NCBI RefSeq assembly: GCF_002735695.1
Contig: NZ_PDZH01000022.1
Location: 1-46,101 of the forward strand
Direction: 5' to 3'
DNA from: Chitinimonas sp. BJB300
GTDB lineage: Bacteria > Pseudomonadota > Gammaproteobacteria > Burkholderiales > Chitinimonadaceae
Length of the DNA: 46,101 nt
Part shown: positions 25,631 to 35,466 of the stretch, in pieces
Position numbering within the stretch: position 1 is the first letter of the stretch
How the letters are laid out: every line of letters starts with the position of its first letter
Position numbers and translations under genes: made by a program
The notes under the pieces: model-generated
Seen by the model: only the letters and a program-made list of their open reading frames with translations
Databases searched by the model: none
Told to the model about the DNA's origin: nothing

Positions 25631-26371
25631 TCAATAGCGTCGGATCAAGGCTTGCAGCCTGCCATCGCGGCGCATGGCATCTAGGGCTGATTGCATGTTG
25701 GCGATGATGGCGGGGTCGGTTCTCAGGTTCAAGGCAAAGTAATAGCCGCCATCATCGTTGAACTTGAACAGCTTTTTGACAGCCCTTGGTTCCATGCCGG
25801 TCAACTTCAAGTTCCAGGCCATGCCGGCCTCGGTATTGATCATCACATCTACCAACCCTGCGTTGAGCAGTTTCATCACACCGGCGTCGGAATTTTCGAA
25901 GACGAGGGCACTTAGCGGAACTTTGGCAGCCTGCAGGTCGGCCGTCGAGGCTTCACCGCGTACGACGCCAATGCGGAAATGTTGCAAAGCCGAGACAGTG
26001 TCCGGTACGGCATCTACGCCGCTGCGGGCATACACCCAGGTTGTCCGGGGTAGAATTGGGCCCACCCAGGCAAATGCTTTTTCACGTTCTGCTTTGCGCG
26101 CAGTCGTGTAAACAAGGGTATTGGGTGTGCTGAGGGTAAGCGCATAACCTCGGGCCCAGGGCACCATGTTGATGGCGCAATTGATTTTGATTTCGGCGCA
26201 GACGGCATGCAGGATGTCGGTGGCGATTCCCTTGATTACCCCCCCTTCGGTGTAGTTGTAAGGCGGCCACTCTTCGGTGTAGGCAGTTAGCGTATCTGCG
26301 GATGCCGAAGCACTCAGGACGGAAGTCAAGACGAGTAATGCAAACAGGCAACGCTGTCGTAGCGGAATCAT
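25631..26371 (-). CDS. Periplasmic PBPb-type substrate-binding protein
   Basis: A 246-residue exported protein: a signal peptide (FALLVLTSVLSASASA) followed by a type-2 periplasmic binding fold. It has YTEEWPPYNYTEGG, AREGY-like PWARGYALT and a late NMQSALDAMRRDGRLQALIRRY helix, as in small amino-acid-binding proteins found beside chemotaxis or enzyme genes in betaproteobacteria. It is more divergent than the two binding proteins near 17 kb. No transporter genes adjoin it. The start at 26371 (MIPLRQRC) gives a proper signal peptide; the frame also opens at 26455. The ligand is unknown. Confidence 0.8.
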   Translation of the reverse strand: MIPLRQRCLFALLVLTSVLSASASADTLTAYTEEWPPYNYTEGGVIKGIATDILHAVCAEIKINCAINMVPWARGYALTLSTPNTLVYTTARKAEREKAFAWVGPILPRTTWVYARSGVDAVPDTVSALQHFRIGVVRGEASTADLQAAKVPLSALVFENSDAGVMKLLNAGLVDVMINTEAGMAWNLKLTGMEPRAVKKLFKFNDDGGYYFALNLRTDPAIIANMQSALDAMRRDGRLQALIRRY

Positions 26372-26620
26372 GGCGTAATGCGCTTTCGAGGGCAGCTGGG
26401 GAATGGATGCCAGCCAGCGTGGCCGCTGTTGGCGTGACGCATGAATTATTGCCAAATTTTGGCAAACTGTAGGTAAAGCCGGGCGTTCTGTTACTAATCC
26501 CCGCTTATTTGCACTTCAAAGCCACACCTTCGTCGTGAATCTGTCCCTAAGCTGAAAAATATCTGCTTGGTGACTTGGCCTGTGCTAGGCCTGCATGTCT
26601 CTGCGTGGTTTTTTGCCTTG

Positions 26621-28540
26621 TCAGCGTGGTGCAAGCGCCCGAGCGATAAAGTTGCGGGGTACTTGCGTACGCGGTACGCGACCGCTGAACCAGCGGCGTA
26701 CGTCGTCGTCCACGGCAATGCCGTGCATGAAGTTATATAACGCCTTGTTCAGTGCCTCGCCCAGCGGGCTGTGGTCGACGCCGCTGGGGTCGCTGAAGCC
26801 GACGTCATTTTTGGCAAAGGTGATATCGGGCAAGGTTTGCAGGGTGACACCGTATTCCTCGGGATGCTGGCCAACCGGCGAGTGAACGGTGCACACGAAT
26901 CGATGGAAGAATCCCGATTGAATACAACCTGCTTCGAACAACTGCCGTACATATTCGAGTGCATCGACCGTATCCTGCACCGTTTGCGTCGGAAAGCCGT
27001 ACATCAAGTAGGCATGTACCAGAATGCCTGCCTCGGTAAACCCGTGGGTGACCCGCGCTACCTGATCAACCGATACGCCTTTCTTCATCAGCTTCAACAG
27101 GCGGTCTGATGCGACTTCAAGTCCCCCTGAGATGGCAATGCACCCGCTATCGGCCAGCAGTTGGCATAGCTCGGGCGTAAATGATTTTTCGAAGCGGATA
27201 TTGCCCCACCACGAAATCGACACATTGCGGCGCAGCAGTTCTTCCGCCAGCGCCCGCAGCATCTTGGGTGGTGCGGCTTCATCGACGAAATGGAAGCCCG
27301 TCTGACCGGTCTCGGCGATGATGGCTTCGATACGGTCCACCAAGGTGGCGGCCGATGCCGTCTCGTAGCGGGAGATATAGTCCAGCGTCACATCGCAAAA
27401 GCTGCATTTCTTCCAATAGCAGCCATGGGCAACGGTCAGTTTGTTCCAACGTCCGTCACTCCACAGCCTATGCATGGGGTTGAGCATGTCGAGCAGCGAC
27501 AGATACCTGTCCAGCGGCAGGCCGTCCCAGGTGGGTGTACCCCAATCCTCAAAGGGGATGTCGGCTTCCATGAAATTGATGTAGCGCACGGCTTGCGTTT
27601 GGGCATCACGCACAAAAGTGCGCACCAGCCGTTGCTTTGAGCGTCTGCCATCCAGATGTTCCAGCAGCGCCAAAAGTGGTTTTTCGCCCGAGTCCAGCGT
27701 TACATAGTCCACATAGTCGAACAGGCGGGGTTCCTTCAGCTCGCGCAGCTCCGTATTCACAAAGCCGCCACCAAGGCCAATAGCGATACCTGGGGCATGC
27801 GCCTTGATGGATTGGGCGATACGCAAGGCGGCATAGACGGCCCCAGGAAAAGGTACCGACAAGAGCACCAGATTAGGCTGATGTTTTTCCAGCGCAGCCA
27901 AGGTCAATGCATGCAGGGTCTCATCGACCAGATTACGCGGTGCTGCCAGCGCCTGGGCCAGGGGCTCGAAAGTTGGTTGAGCCTGCGCCAGCGATTCGGC
28001 ATAGCGGACGAATTCAAAACGTGGGTCAATAGCATCGCGCACGACATCGGCGATGTCGTTTAAATACAACGTGGCAAGATGGCGAGCGCGGTCCTGTAGG
28101 CCGAGTGCACCGAATGCCCAGGCCAACGGGTCACCACCATCCGGGTCGTTTGGATCGACGTAGACATCCAACGAATCAAAGCGTGGACCTTCGGGTAGAA
28201 AGCGCCGCCCGCAAATGCGGTGCGCTACCGTCGAATCGCGCCCTTGCAGAAATGCGATGGTGGGGGCGATGGTGGCGGCATACAGGTCGAAGTGCTCAAA
28301 AAAGCCATGGACCAACGCAGTTCGGTCGTGCACGGCGATCGTCGCAATCACATCGCGTATCTGCGCCAGACCCTCGCTTGAAATAAGTTTCAGGACCAAG
28401 GCCAGGGCCAGGTCTTCCTGTACCGCATCGATTCCGCGTGAACGCAGGAACCCTGTTAGGTAGGCAGTGGAGGGATAAGGCGTGTTGAGTTGTGTCATGG
28501 GTGGGATAAATGACAACACACGATTTGGGGTTTTCAGCAT
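26621..28540 (-). CDS. B12-binding-type radical SAM protein with CX4CX2C motif
   Basis: A protein of about 639 residues. The N-terminal third resembles the B12-binding-like domain found before many radical SAM cores (LVLLSVPFPGAVYAALRIA, IGLGGGFVN). The radical SAM core follows, with Cys374, Cys379 and Cys382 in GCYWKKCSFC. The first spacing is four residues instead of the usual three. LMYGFPTQT is the expected later loop. Such proteins catalyse difficult methylations or peptide modifications, but no substrate peptide gene is visible on either side. The start at 28540 (MLKTPNRV) is used; 28555 is equally open, and neither has a strong ribosome binding site. It is divergent from the integron-type integrase. 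Confidence 0.75.
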   Translation of the reverse strand: MLKTPNRVLSFIPPMTQLNTPYPSTAYLTGFLRSRGIDAVQEDLALALVLKLISSEGLAQIRDVIATIAVHDRTALVHGFFEHFDLYAATIAPTIAFLQGRDSTVAHRICGRRFLPEGPRFDSLDVYVDPNDPDGGDPLAWAFGALGLQDRARHLATLYLNDIADVVRDAIDPRFEFVRYAESLAQAQPTFEPLAQALAAPRNLVDETLHALTLAALEKHQPNLVLLSVPFPGAVYAALRIAQSIKAHAPGIAIGLGGGFVNTELRELKEPRLFDYVDYVTLDSGEKPLLALLEHLDGRRSKQRLVRTFVRDAQTQAVRYINFMEADIPFEDWGTPTWDGLPLDRYLSLLDMLNPMHRLWSDGRWNKLTVAHGCYWKKCSFCDVTLDYISRYETASAATLVDRIEAIIAETGQTGFHFVDEAAPPKMLRALAEELLRRNVSISWWGNIRFEKSFTPELCQLLADSGCIAISGGLEVASDRLLKLMKKGVSVDQVARVTHGFTEAGILVHAYLMYGFPTQTVQDTVDALEYVRQLFEAGCIQSGFFHRFVCTVHSPVGQHPEEYGVTLQTLPDITFAKNDVGFSDPSGVDHSPLGEALNKALYNFMHGIAVDDDVRRWFSGRVPRTQVPRNFIARALAPR

Positions 28541-28885
28541 GCGCGACCCGCCCATGGTGTTGCACCCACCCAGGGCTGCAGCCCCACACTATTTGCTTTG
28601 CGGCCATGCGGCTCGGTAACCATCAACATCACGCTGCTACTCATCTAAACCAGGCCCGACGGGCCGAAGGGCCGTATTGTGCCAGTTGAGGCGAGTAAGG
28701 TCTTGAGAGAGCCGGAAGCTGCGGACAGAGGGTATGGGGGAAGATAAATGCTTTTTCAGAAAAACAGCGTCTGATTTTATTAGTTTTTGACGGATAACCC
28801 AAATACAGAGTTCTGGTATTGGCTTGTGTATTTGATCTATTGCGTGGTCTAGACTGGATTTTCTATCAGCGCTGCGAGTGTTGCC
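28541..28885. other. Intergenic region between radical SAM gene and integrase (candidate attI position)
   Basis: These 345 bp have no gene. They become AT-rich from 28740 on, where the integrase promoter should lie (ttgacg near 28787 is a possible -35 with no clear -10). In integrons the attI site lies here, but no 7-bp core of the GTTRRRY type is found outside coding sequence. Confidence 0.45.
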
Positions 28886-29875
28886 GTGACCCTGTCAGTC
28901 TCTTTGCCTGTTTCACCAACCGAGTTGTTGAGTCAAGTTCGTGAGTGCATACAAAACAAACAATATAGTTCGCGAACTGAGCAGGCATATTTGCAATGGG
29001 TTCGACGTTTTGTCCATTTTCATGGCGGACGTCTTCCACAGGAATTGGCAAAGCCAGAGATGCAGGCTTTTCTCACGCATCTCGCCGTGGAAGGCAAAGC
29101 CTCTCCCGCCACCCAAAATGTCGCCCTGTCCGCTTTGTTGTTTCTTTACCGCGAAGTACTGGGCTTGGATTTACCCTGGCTTGATGAAATATCGCGCGCC
29201 GAAAAACCTTTGCAACTACCCGTTGTGCTGACGGTAGCTGAAACCGTACGGCTATTGGCGTTGGTGGATGGCACGCCGGGGCTGATTTTGCGCCTGCTGT
29301 ACGGCACCGGTATGCGGTTGATGGAAGGATGCCGGCTACGTGTCGCGGACTTGGATTTTGATCGGGGTGAGGTGCTGGTAAGGGACCGCTTGGGGGGCAA
29401 AGATAGGATAACCCTGTTGCCCAATGCCTTGGTGCAGCCCTTGCGTGATCAGCTGGCGATCGCAAATGGCATCTATAATCAGGACCTGGCGGAAGGCTTT
29501 GGCCAAGTATCGCTTCCGACCGCCGTGGCGCGTAAACACCCGACAGCGGCAAAGGAATGGGAGTGGCAGTATGTATTTCCGGCTGGGGCACGCACGGTTG
29601 ACGCGCGTACCGGCGCGGTGCGACGGCATCATATTGACGAGCAACAGGTGCAGCGAGCCATGCGGCGTGCCGTACCACTGAGCGACGTGGGTAAACAGGC
29701 TACGCCGCATACGCTACGGCACTCGTTTGCCATACATTTGTTAGAGTCGGGCTATGAAATCCGAACGGTGCAATCGTTGTTGGGCCACAAGGACCTGACC
29801 ACCACGCAGATATACACGCTGCTGTTAAATCAGGACGGGAAGGGCGTGGTCAGCCCGCTCGACCGGCTGATGTGA
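28886..29875 (+). CDS. Integron-type tyrosine recombinase (IntI-like integrase)
   Basis: A 329-residue site-specific recombinase. The catalytic set is complete: Arg144 (GTGMRLMEG), Lys172 (GGKDR), His275 and Arg278 (PHTLRHSF), His301 (LLGHKD) and the Tyr310 nucleophile (TTQIYT). The stretch at about 210-240 ([20 protein letters not shown]) is the extra segment that sets integron integrases apart from other tyrosine recombinases. The C-terminal SPLDRL is also typical. Integron integrases insert and excise gene cassettes at attI and attC. The gene starts with GTG. No cassette array was found on either side, so it is an apparently cassette-less integrase in this window. Confidence 0.88.
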   Translation: MTLSVSLPVSPTELLSQVRECIQNKQYSSRTEQAYLQWVRRFVHFHGGRLPQELAKPEMQAFLTHLAVEGKASPATQNVALSALLFLYREVLGLDLPWLDEISRAEKPLQLPVVLTVAETVRLLALVDGTPGLILRLLYGTGMRLMEGCRLRVADLDFDRGEVLVRDRLGGKDRITLLPNALVQPLRDQLAIANGIYNQDLAEGFGQVSLPTAVARKHPTAAKEWEWQYVFPAGARTVDARTGAVRRHHIDEQQVQRAMRRAVPLSDVGKQATPHTLRHSFAIHLLESGYEIRTVQSLLGHKDLTTTQIYTLLLNQDGKGVVSPLDRLM

Positions 29876-29903
29876 CGTGACGCAGGCAAAAATATTTGAA
29901 CGG

Positions 29904-29940
29904 CAGATCCCTGGCACGCATTGCGTTCGCCAGGGATCTG
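29904..29940. terminator. Hairpin between convergent integrase and lspA
   Basis: cagatccctggc (29904-29915) and gccagggatctg (29929-29940) form a perfect 12-bp stem with a 13-nt loop. It sits between two convergent stops and can serve both. There is no long T-run on either side, so termination is likely but not textbook. Confidence 0.6.
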
Positions 29941-29955
29941 TCCGCCGTGAGGCGC

Positions 29956-30438
29956 CTACCGCGTGTACTTGGGCTTGCTGTAAAAGCTGTCCAATACCAT
30001 CAGCGCTGCGCCAACACAGATGGCAGAGTCGGCAACATTGAAAGCCGGCCAGTAGAAACGGCCGTAATACAGCTGGATAAAGTCGATTACATGCCCGTAG
30101 ATCATGCGGTCGATGACATTGCCGATTGCCCCGCCCAGAATCAACGATAGCGCCCAGGCAAAGCGGGTTTCGGCATGGTGTTTGCGCAACATATTGATGA
30201 TGACTACCGACACCACAAGCGCCAGGCCGGTGAAGAAGTGTTTTTGCCAACCGCCGGCATCTGCCAGAAAACTGAATGCCGCACCCGGGTTGTAGGTCAG
30301 CACAAGGTTGAAAAATGGGGTGATCGGGAAACTGTCGCCATAATGCATCATATGCTCGATCAACTGCTTGCTGAGTTGATCGAGCAGCACAATCGCGGCT
30401 GCCAACCACAGCCAGCGGGCCATACCGCGTCTAAGCAT
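29956..30438 (-). CDS. lspA: Lipoprotein signal peptidase (signal peptidase II)
   Basis: A 160-residue inner-membrane aspartyl protease that removes signal peptides from diacylglyceryl-modified prolipoproteins. It shows four hydrophobic spans and the family motifs, including the two catalytic aspartates in GNVIDRM and FNVADSAI, and [10 protein letters not shown]. The ATG at 30438 overlaps the ileS stop by 8 bp, which points to coupled translation in a ribF-ileS-lspA operon, a common order in proteobacteria. Confidence 0.95.
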   Translation of the reverse strand: MLRRGMARWLWLAAAIVLLDQLSKQLIEHMMHYGDSFPITPFFNLVLTYNPGAAFSFLADAGGWQKHFFTGLALVVSVVIINMLRKHHAETRFAWALSLILGGAIGNVIDRMIYGHVIDFIQLYYGRFYWPAFNVADSAICVGAALMVLDSFYSKPKYTR

Positions 30439-33301
30439 GTTTACGTACCTCGCCCGAGCCAAACAGATTGCTGACGCAACGGCCGCACAAGGTGGCGTGC
30501 TCGGCGTGGCTGCCTACATCGCTGCGGTAGTGCCAGCAGCGTTCGCACTTGGCTGCGGCTGATGGTTGTACGCTGATGCTGGTTTCATCACCTGTGGTTA
30601 ACTGCAGATTGGAGACAATCAGCACAAATTTCAGGTCATCACCCAGCGCTGCCAGTAGTGGGTACAACTTGGCATCGGCAGTGATGGCAAGTTCGGCTTG
30701 CAGGCTGGAACCAATACTGCCGGCTTCGCGCAGGACTTCCATTTCCTTTTTGGACAGCGCTACCACATCACGCACACCAGCCCAATCGCTTGCCAGGGTT
30801 GCCGCGTCGGCTGGTTGCGGAATGTCGTACCACGTATTCAGCAGCGTGTTGTCGTCGGCATGTCCGTTCAAGGTGTTCCATACCTCGTCGGCGGTAAAAC
30901 TGAGCACAGGGGCCAGCAATAGCGCCAAGCTGCGGGTGATGTGATACAGCGCGGTCTGGGCCGAGCGGCGGGCCGGGCTGCTGGCAGCGGTGGTATAGAG
31001 CCGGTCTTTCAGAATATCGAGGTAAAAGCCGCCGAGGTCATCAGCGCAGTAGTGGTGTACGGCCTGCATTGCGGTGTGGAAGCTATAGCGTGCGTAGTCT
31101 GCCGTTACTGCATCGTGGAACTGCTGGGCCATGACCAGGGCGTAACGGTCGATGGTCAGCATCTGGTCGACGGCGACGAGGTCCTTGGTGGCGTCGAAGT
31201 CGCTCAGGTTGGCCAGCAGAAAGCGCAGCGTATTGCGCATGCGGCGATAGCTGTCGGCGACGCGCTTGAGGATCTCGTCCGAGATGCTCATCTCGCCGGA
31301 GTAGTCGGTACTGGCGGCCCAAAGGCGCAGCATATCGGCGCCGTATTGGTCGATTACCTTCTGTGGCGCGACCACATTCCCTTTGGACTTCGACATCTTC
31401 TCGCCCTTGCCATCGACGGTGAAGCCATGGGTCAGGAGCTGCTTAAAGGGCGCACGGCCTGTGGTGGCGCAACCAGTGAGCAACGAAGACTGGAACCAGC
31501 CACGGTGCTGATCGGAACCCTCCAGGTAAAGGTCGGCTGGCCAAGCCAGCGCTGGGCGTTGTTTGAGCACCGCAAAATGGGTTGACCCGGAATCTAACCA
31601 GACATCCAGGGTATCGTTGAGTTTGTCGTAGTCTCTGGCTTCGTCGCCTAGCAATTCCGCTGCATCAAGTAGGAACCACGCATTGATGCCGGTCTCTTCC
31701 ACCTTCTTGGCAACGATTTCCAGTAGTTCCAACGAGCGTGGGTGCAATTCGCCAGTGACTTTGTGGACGAAGAAGGTCATCGGTGTGCCCCAGTTACGCT
31801 GGCGCGATACGCACCAGTCTGGGCGATTATTGATCATGGCTTCCAGGCGTGGTCGACCCCAGTCGGGGAAGAACTCGGTGTCGTCCACCGCTTTTTGGGC
31901 AACCGAACGCAGCGAGACGCCGGCGTGGCCGGGTTTTTCCATGCTGATGAACCACTGAGCCGTTGCACGGAAGATGATGGGCGTCTTATGCCGCCAGCAA
32001 TGGGGATAGCTGTGGTTGAGGCGCACGCTGGCGAGCAGCAGATCGTTTGCGGCCAGTTTCTCGATGATCAGCGGGTTACCTTCCCATACTGTCTTGCCTT
32101 CGAACAGTTCTACGCCGGGCTTATAGCGCCCGTCGTTACCCACGGGGTTGTCATCGGGCAGTCCATAGTGTTGGGCAACCAGCCAGTCGTCCAAGCCATG
32201 CGCCGGGGCGGTATGCACCAAGCCGGTACCTGCATCGGTTGTGACGTGGTTACCCAGAATGACAACTGACTCGCGGTCGTAAAATGGGTGTGCCAGCTTC
32301 AGATGTTCGAGTTTGCTGCCATGGGCTTGTGCCACGACTTCCACGGATTCGAAGCCAAAGCGCTTGATGGCGGTTTCGGCCAGTTCGCGCACCAAAATCA
32401 ACAATCCCTTGGGCGTCTGGATCAGGTCATAGGTCAGTTCCGGGTGGACGCACACGGCATAGTTGGCGGGCAGCGTCCACGGCGTGGTGGTCCAGATCAC
32501 GGCATAGGCGGGTACGTCGGCAATTTTCTGCAGCGGCAGGCCAAACGCTTGGGCTAGGGCGGCTTGGTCTTTGACTGGGAAGGCGACGTCGATAGCGGGG
32601 CTGTTCTTGTCTTCGTACTCGACTTCGGCTTCTGCCAGAGACGAACCACAGTCAACACACCAGTGCACCGGCTTCTGGCCTTTGACCAGATAACCGTTGC
32701 GATACACCTCGCCTATCGTGCGGATGATGTTGGCTTCGGTATTGAAAGCCATGGTCTTGTATGGGTTGTCCCAATCACCGGTGATGCCTAAGCGGATGAA
32801 ATCCTTCTTCTGCCGTTCGATCTGAGTGTCGGCGTATTCACGGCACAGCGTGCGGACGAAATCGGCAGGCAGGCGAATCGCTTTTTCGTCGAGGCCGTTT
32901 TCCTTGCGGAAGGCGACGATCTTGGCATGGATGGCCGGATTGGCGGCTACCGCTGTCTTATCGCTCTTTACGATCTTCTCGATTTGATGCTCGATTGGCA
33001 GACCATGGCAATCCCAGCCCGGCACATAGGGCGCATCAAAGCCCGACAGGATCTTGGTCTTGACGATGATGTCCTTGAGCACCTTGTTGACAGCATGGCC
33101 GATGTGGATGTCGCCGTTGGCGTAGGGTGGGCCATCATGCAGGATGAACTTGGGCCGGCCTGCGCTGGCTTGGCGTACCCGTTCATAAAGCTTCTGGTCT
33201 TGCCAGCGCTGCAGGAAGCTGGGTTCGCGCTTTGCCAGGTCGCCGCGCATGGGGAAAGGCGTGTCAAGCAGGTTGACAGGGTACTTGTTTTGTTCAGACA
33301 T
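30431..33301 (-). CDS. ileS: Isoleucyl-tRNA synthetase
   Basis: A class I aminoacyl-tRNA synthetase of 956 residues that charges tRNA-Ile and edits misactivated valine. Visible are the HIGH motif ([13 protein letters not shown]), [10 protein letters not shown], the editing-domain segment [21 protein letters not shown] and the C-terminal zinc-binding pairs [12 protein letters not shown] and CGRC. The ATG at 33301 ([10 protein letters not shown]) is used; the frame extends upstream to 33382, but those residues are unlike any synthetase N-terminus. It sits between ribF and lspA. Confidence 0.96.
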   Translation of the reverse strand: MSEQNKYPVNLLDTPFPMRGDLAKREPSFLQRWQDQKLYERVRQASAGRPKFILHDGPPYANGDIHIGHAVNKVLKDIIVKTKILSGFDAPYVPGWDCHGLPIEHQIEKIVKSDKTAVAANPAIHAKIVAFRKENGLDEKAIRLPADFVRTLCREYADTQIERQKKDFIRLGITGDWDNPYKTMAFNTEANIIRTIGEVYRNGYLVKGQKPVHWCVDCGSSLAEAEVEYEDKNSPAIDVAFPVKDQAALAQAFGLPLQKIADVPAYAVIWTTTPWTLPANYAVCVHPELTYDLIQTPKGLLILVRELAETAIKRFGFESVEVVAQAHGSKLEHLKLAHPFYDRESVVILGNHVTTDAGTGLVHTAPAHGLDDWLVAQHYGLPDDNPVGNDGRYKPGVELFEGKTVWEGNPLIIEKLAANDLLLASVRLNHSYPHCWRHKTPIIFRATAQWFISMEKPGHAGVSLRSVAQKAVDDTEFFPDWGRPRLEAMINNRPDWCVSRQRNWGTPMTFFVHKVTGELHPRSLELLEIVAKKVEETGINAWFLLDAAELLGDEARDYDKLNDTLDVWLDSGSTHFAVLKQRPALAWPADLYLEGSDQHRGWFQSSLLTGCATTGRAPFKQLLTHGFTVDGKGEKMSKSKGNVVAPQKVIDQYGADMLRLWAASTDYSGEMSISDEILKRVADSYRRMRNTLRFLLANLSDFDATKDLVAVDQMLTIDRYALVMAQQFHDAVTADYARYSFHTAMQAVHHYCADDLGGFYLDILKDRLYTTAASSPARRSAQTALYHITRSLALLLAPVLSFTADEVWNTLNGHADDNTLLNTWYDIPQPADAATLASDWAGVRDVVALSKKEMEVLREAGSIGSSLQAELAITADAKLYPLLAALGDDLKFVLIVSNLQLTTGDETSISVQPSAAAKCERCWHYRSDVGSHAEHATLCGRCVSNLFGSGEVRKHA

Positions 33302-33378
33302 GGTATTCAACTCGGTAATTTCAGGATCACGGCTCGCGCATATCGCCAGCCGGCGTAGTTCGTGCTGCCCCCGCTCGC

Positions 33379-34335
33379 TCACGAACGGGGGAGGCTAATT
33401 CGTTCGCTGTGACGACGTTCGCGGTAATAGGCGCGGGCGTTTTCCACGTCGATGGTTATCTGGGCTATCAGCGGTGCCAACCCATCGTATTTTTCCTCGT
33501 CGCGCAGCTTCTTGAGGAAATCGACCCGTAGGTGCTTGCCGTAGATATCGCCCTCGAAGTCAAGCAGGTGTACCTCCAGCGACATCCGACCGGATTGATC
33601 CACCGTGGGTTGCAACCCCAGGCTGGCCGCGCCGGCTATCGGTTGACCTAGGCCATGGACTTCCACCACGAAGATACCCATCAGCGGCGGGCGATTGTGC
33701 TTCACCTGGATATTGGCGGTGGGAAAGCCGATTTCGCGCCCTAACTTACGGCCATGTTTGACGCGGCCGCTGATGCTGTAGGGGCGACCCAGCAGCTGAT
33801 TGGCAGCATCCATGTCACCCCGCGCCAGCGCCTCGCGTACGGCGGTGCTGGAAGCACGTTGGCCATCCACAGCGATTTCGGGCATGGCTTCTGCCAGAAA
33901 ACCGAGTTGGTGCCCCAGCAACGCCAGTTTGGCGTGGTCTCCGCTGCGGCTCTTGCCGAAGCGGAAGTCATCGCCGACCAGCACATAGCGGGCATCAATC
34001 TGTTTCGCCACGATATCACTGGCAAAATCTTCTGCGCTGAGCGCGGCAAAGGCATGGCGAAAATGCGCGATATAGACACGGTCTATGCCGGCCTCCCGCA
34101 GCAACTCCAGCTTTTCGCGCAAGCTCGACAGCCTTGCGGGTGCAGCGTCGGGTGTGAATAGCTCGCGGGGGTGCGGCTCGAAGGTCAGGACCGCGGCAGG
34201 TAGGCCCATGCGCTTAGCCTCTGCAACAAGGCGATCGAGCATGGCACGATGCCCCCGGTGCAGGCCATCGAAATTACCGATGGTAAGTGCACAGGGGCCG
34301 ACAGAACGAAAAGGAGCGCCGCGAAATACCAGCAT
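33379..34335 (-). CDS. ribF: Bifunctional riboflavin kinase / FAD synthetase
   Basis: A 318-residue enzyme that phosphorylates riboflavin to FMN and adenylylates FMN to FAD. The N-terminal nucleotidyltransferase domain shows [11 protein letters not shown], and [14 protein letters not shown] follows. The C-terminal kinase domain has [11 protein letters not shown] and a late [10 protein letters not shown] stretch. The start at 34335 (MLVFRG) fits the family; the reading frame runs further upstream without coding character. It is the first gene of the ribF-ileS-lspA unit. Confidence 0.95.
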   Translation of the reverse strand: MLVFRGAPFRSVGPCALTIGNFDGLHRGHRAMLDRLVAEAKRMGLPAAVLTFEPHPRELFTPDAAPARLSSLREKLELLREAGIDRVYIAHFRHAFAALSAEDFASDIVAKQIDARYVLVGDDFRFGKSRSGDHAKLALLGHQLGFLAEAMPEIAVDGQRASSTAVREALARGDMDAANQLLGRPYSISGRVKHGRKLGREIGFPTANIQVKHNRPPLMGIFVVEVHGLGQPIAGAASLGLQPTVDQSGRMSLEVHLLDFEGDIYGKHLRVDFLKKLRDEEKYDGLAPLIAQITIDVENARAYYRERRHSERISLPRS

Positions 34336-34454
34336 GAAATTAAATAGGGTGATCAGCGAGGTAAGACAGGCGATTCTACTTGTGGGGGGGCTGGGGGTCC
34401 AGGCGACTTGCGGCAATGCGTTAAAACAAGCCGGTCCGGCGAGGAGAAATACGG

Positions 34455-35141
34455 CTAGTAACGTACATCCACGGTGCTGTTGGCGCGGGCGGTGCCTTGC
34501 ACGGTTGCGCCAGAGACCATTTTTACGCTGACTTGTTGGCCTTCCCCGGCATTGCTCATGGCACGGCCTTCGCTGACCACTTCAAAGCCGTTGCCTTTGG
34601 CGACGACCCTGACCATTTCGTTTGCTTTGATGGTGAAGGCCGCGCGCAGTTGATCATTCCGAATCGGCGCGCCAGCTGGGGCGCCGCCAATCAGTGTGCG
34701 GCCGATGGCAGTCGCATAGTCGGTAACGATGCTTGGAGGGAGCTGGGACAAATCACCGGTGCGTTTTTCGATGTCTTCCGGGCCCAGTTCCTGGCCAGCG
34801 GGCAGTGCGCGAGCACTTACCCAGTATTCGGTTTGAATCGAAATGGCGACGGGTAGATTGACCGACCACTTGGCGCCTTTGTTACAAACAACGCGCAGGC
34901 TGCTGTTGCCAATCAGGCGGTTGCCTTGCGCCAGCTTCACGTCGAGCTGCTGGCAGACGGCCAGCTTGAGACGGGAATCCAGCCGGCCCAGCTCGAACGT
35001 GGCGCGTTCGCCATGTATGGCCAACTGGGCTGTCAGAAACTGGCTGGCGGCATCACTGATCTCTGCATGGCTTTGGACGGCTTCGTCCGCCATAAGCAGG
35101 GTTGGAGTGAGAAGGAGTAGAAGGGCTACGCAACGCGACAT
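34455..35141 (-). CDS. flgA: Flagellar P-ring assembly chaperone FlgA
   Basis: A 228-residue periplasmic protein with a signal peptide (MSRCVALLLLLTPTLLMA) followed by the SAF-like and C-terminal domains of FlgA (RALPAGQELGPEDIE, PAGAPIRNDQLR, GEGQQVSVK). It escorts FlgI during assembly of the flagellar P-ring. FlgA genes usually lie next to flgB or flgM; neither is seen here, so it stands alone, divergent from rmuC. The ATG at 35141 gives a clean signal peptide but has no clear ribosome binding site. A FliD-C-like gene lies 2 kb away. Confidence 0.88.
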   Translation of the reverse strand: MSRCVALLLLLTPTLLMADEAVQSHAEISDAASQFLTAQLAIHGERATFELGRLDSRLKLAVCQQLDVKLAQGNRLIGNSSLRVVCNKGAKWSVNLPVAISIQTEYWVSARALPAGQELGPEDIEKRTGDLSQLPPSIVTDYATAIGRTLIGGAPAGAPIRNDQLRAAFTIKANEMVRVVAKGNGFEVVSEGRAMSNAGEGQQVSVKMVSGATVQGTARANSTVDVRY

Positions 35142-35466
35142 CGGGAGGTAAAGTAACTTATGACCCTGAGTTTTCCAGTGTGGAACCCTCGGCAAGGAAA
35201 GGCAAGGTGCTTTGAAGCGGGCGCTACCCTGGCGTGGTGGTCTGTCGATAGGAATTAGACCGTGCGGGCTTGACGGCAAAAGGGAATCGAATCGCTGGAC
35301 ATTGTCAGTGGCGCAGCAAAAAAATTTAGTATCGGGATGGCGATGCAATGGGGATGATTACACTGGTTTGGAGATACTTGTGGGTTGATGCTCGATACCG
35401 GGGCGGAAGTCAGGCAGTGTTCAGCGTATCATCGCTGCCAAACTCAATGCCCTTGGAATTAGTCTT

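Noticed and set aside
26480-26620. attC site after the radical SAM gene, which would make it an integron cassette
   Set aside because: No pair of RYYYAAC/GTTRRRY cores with a foldable imperfect palindrome was found here or upstream of the integrase.
28920-28935. gttgagt core-site match (GTTRRRY)
   Set aside because: It lies inside the integrase coding sequence, has no second core at the right distance, and a 7-base match is expected by chance.
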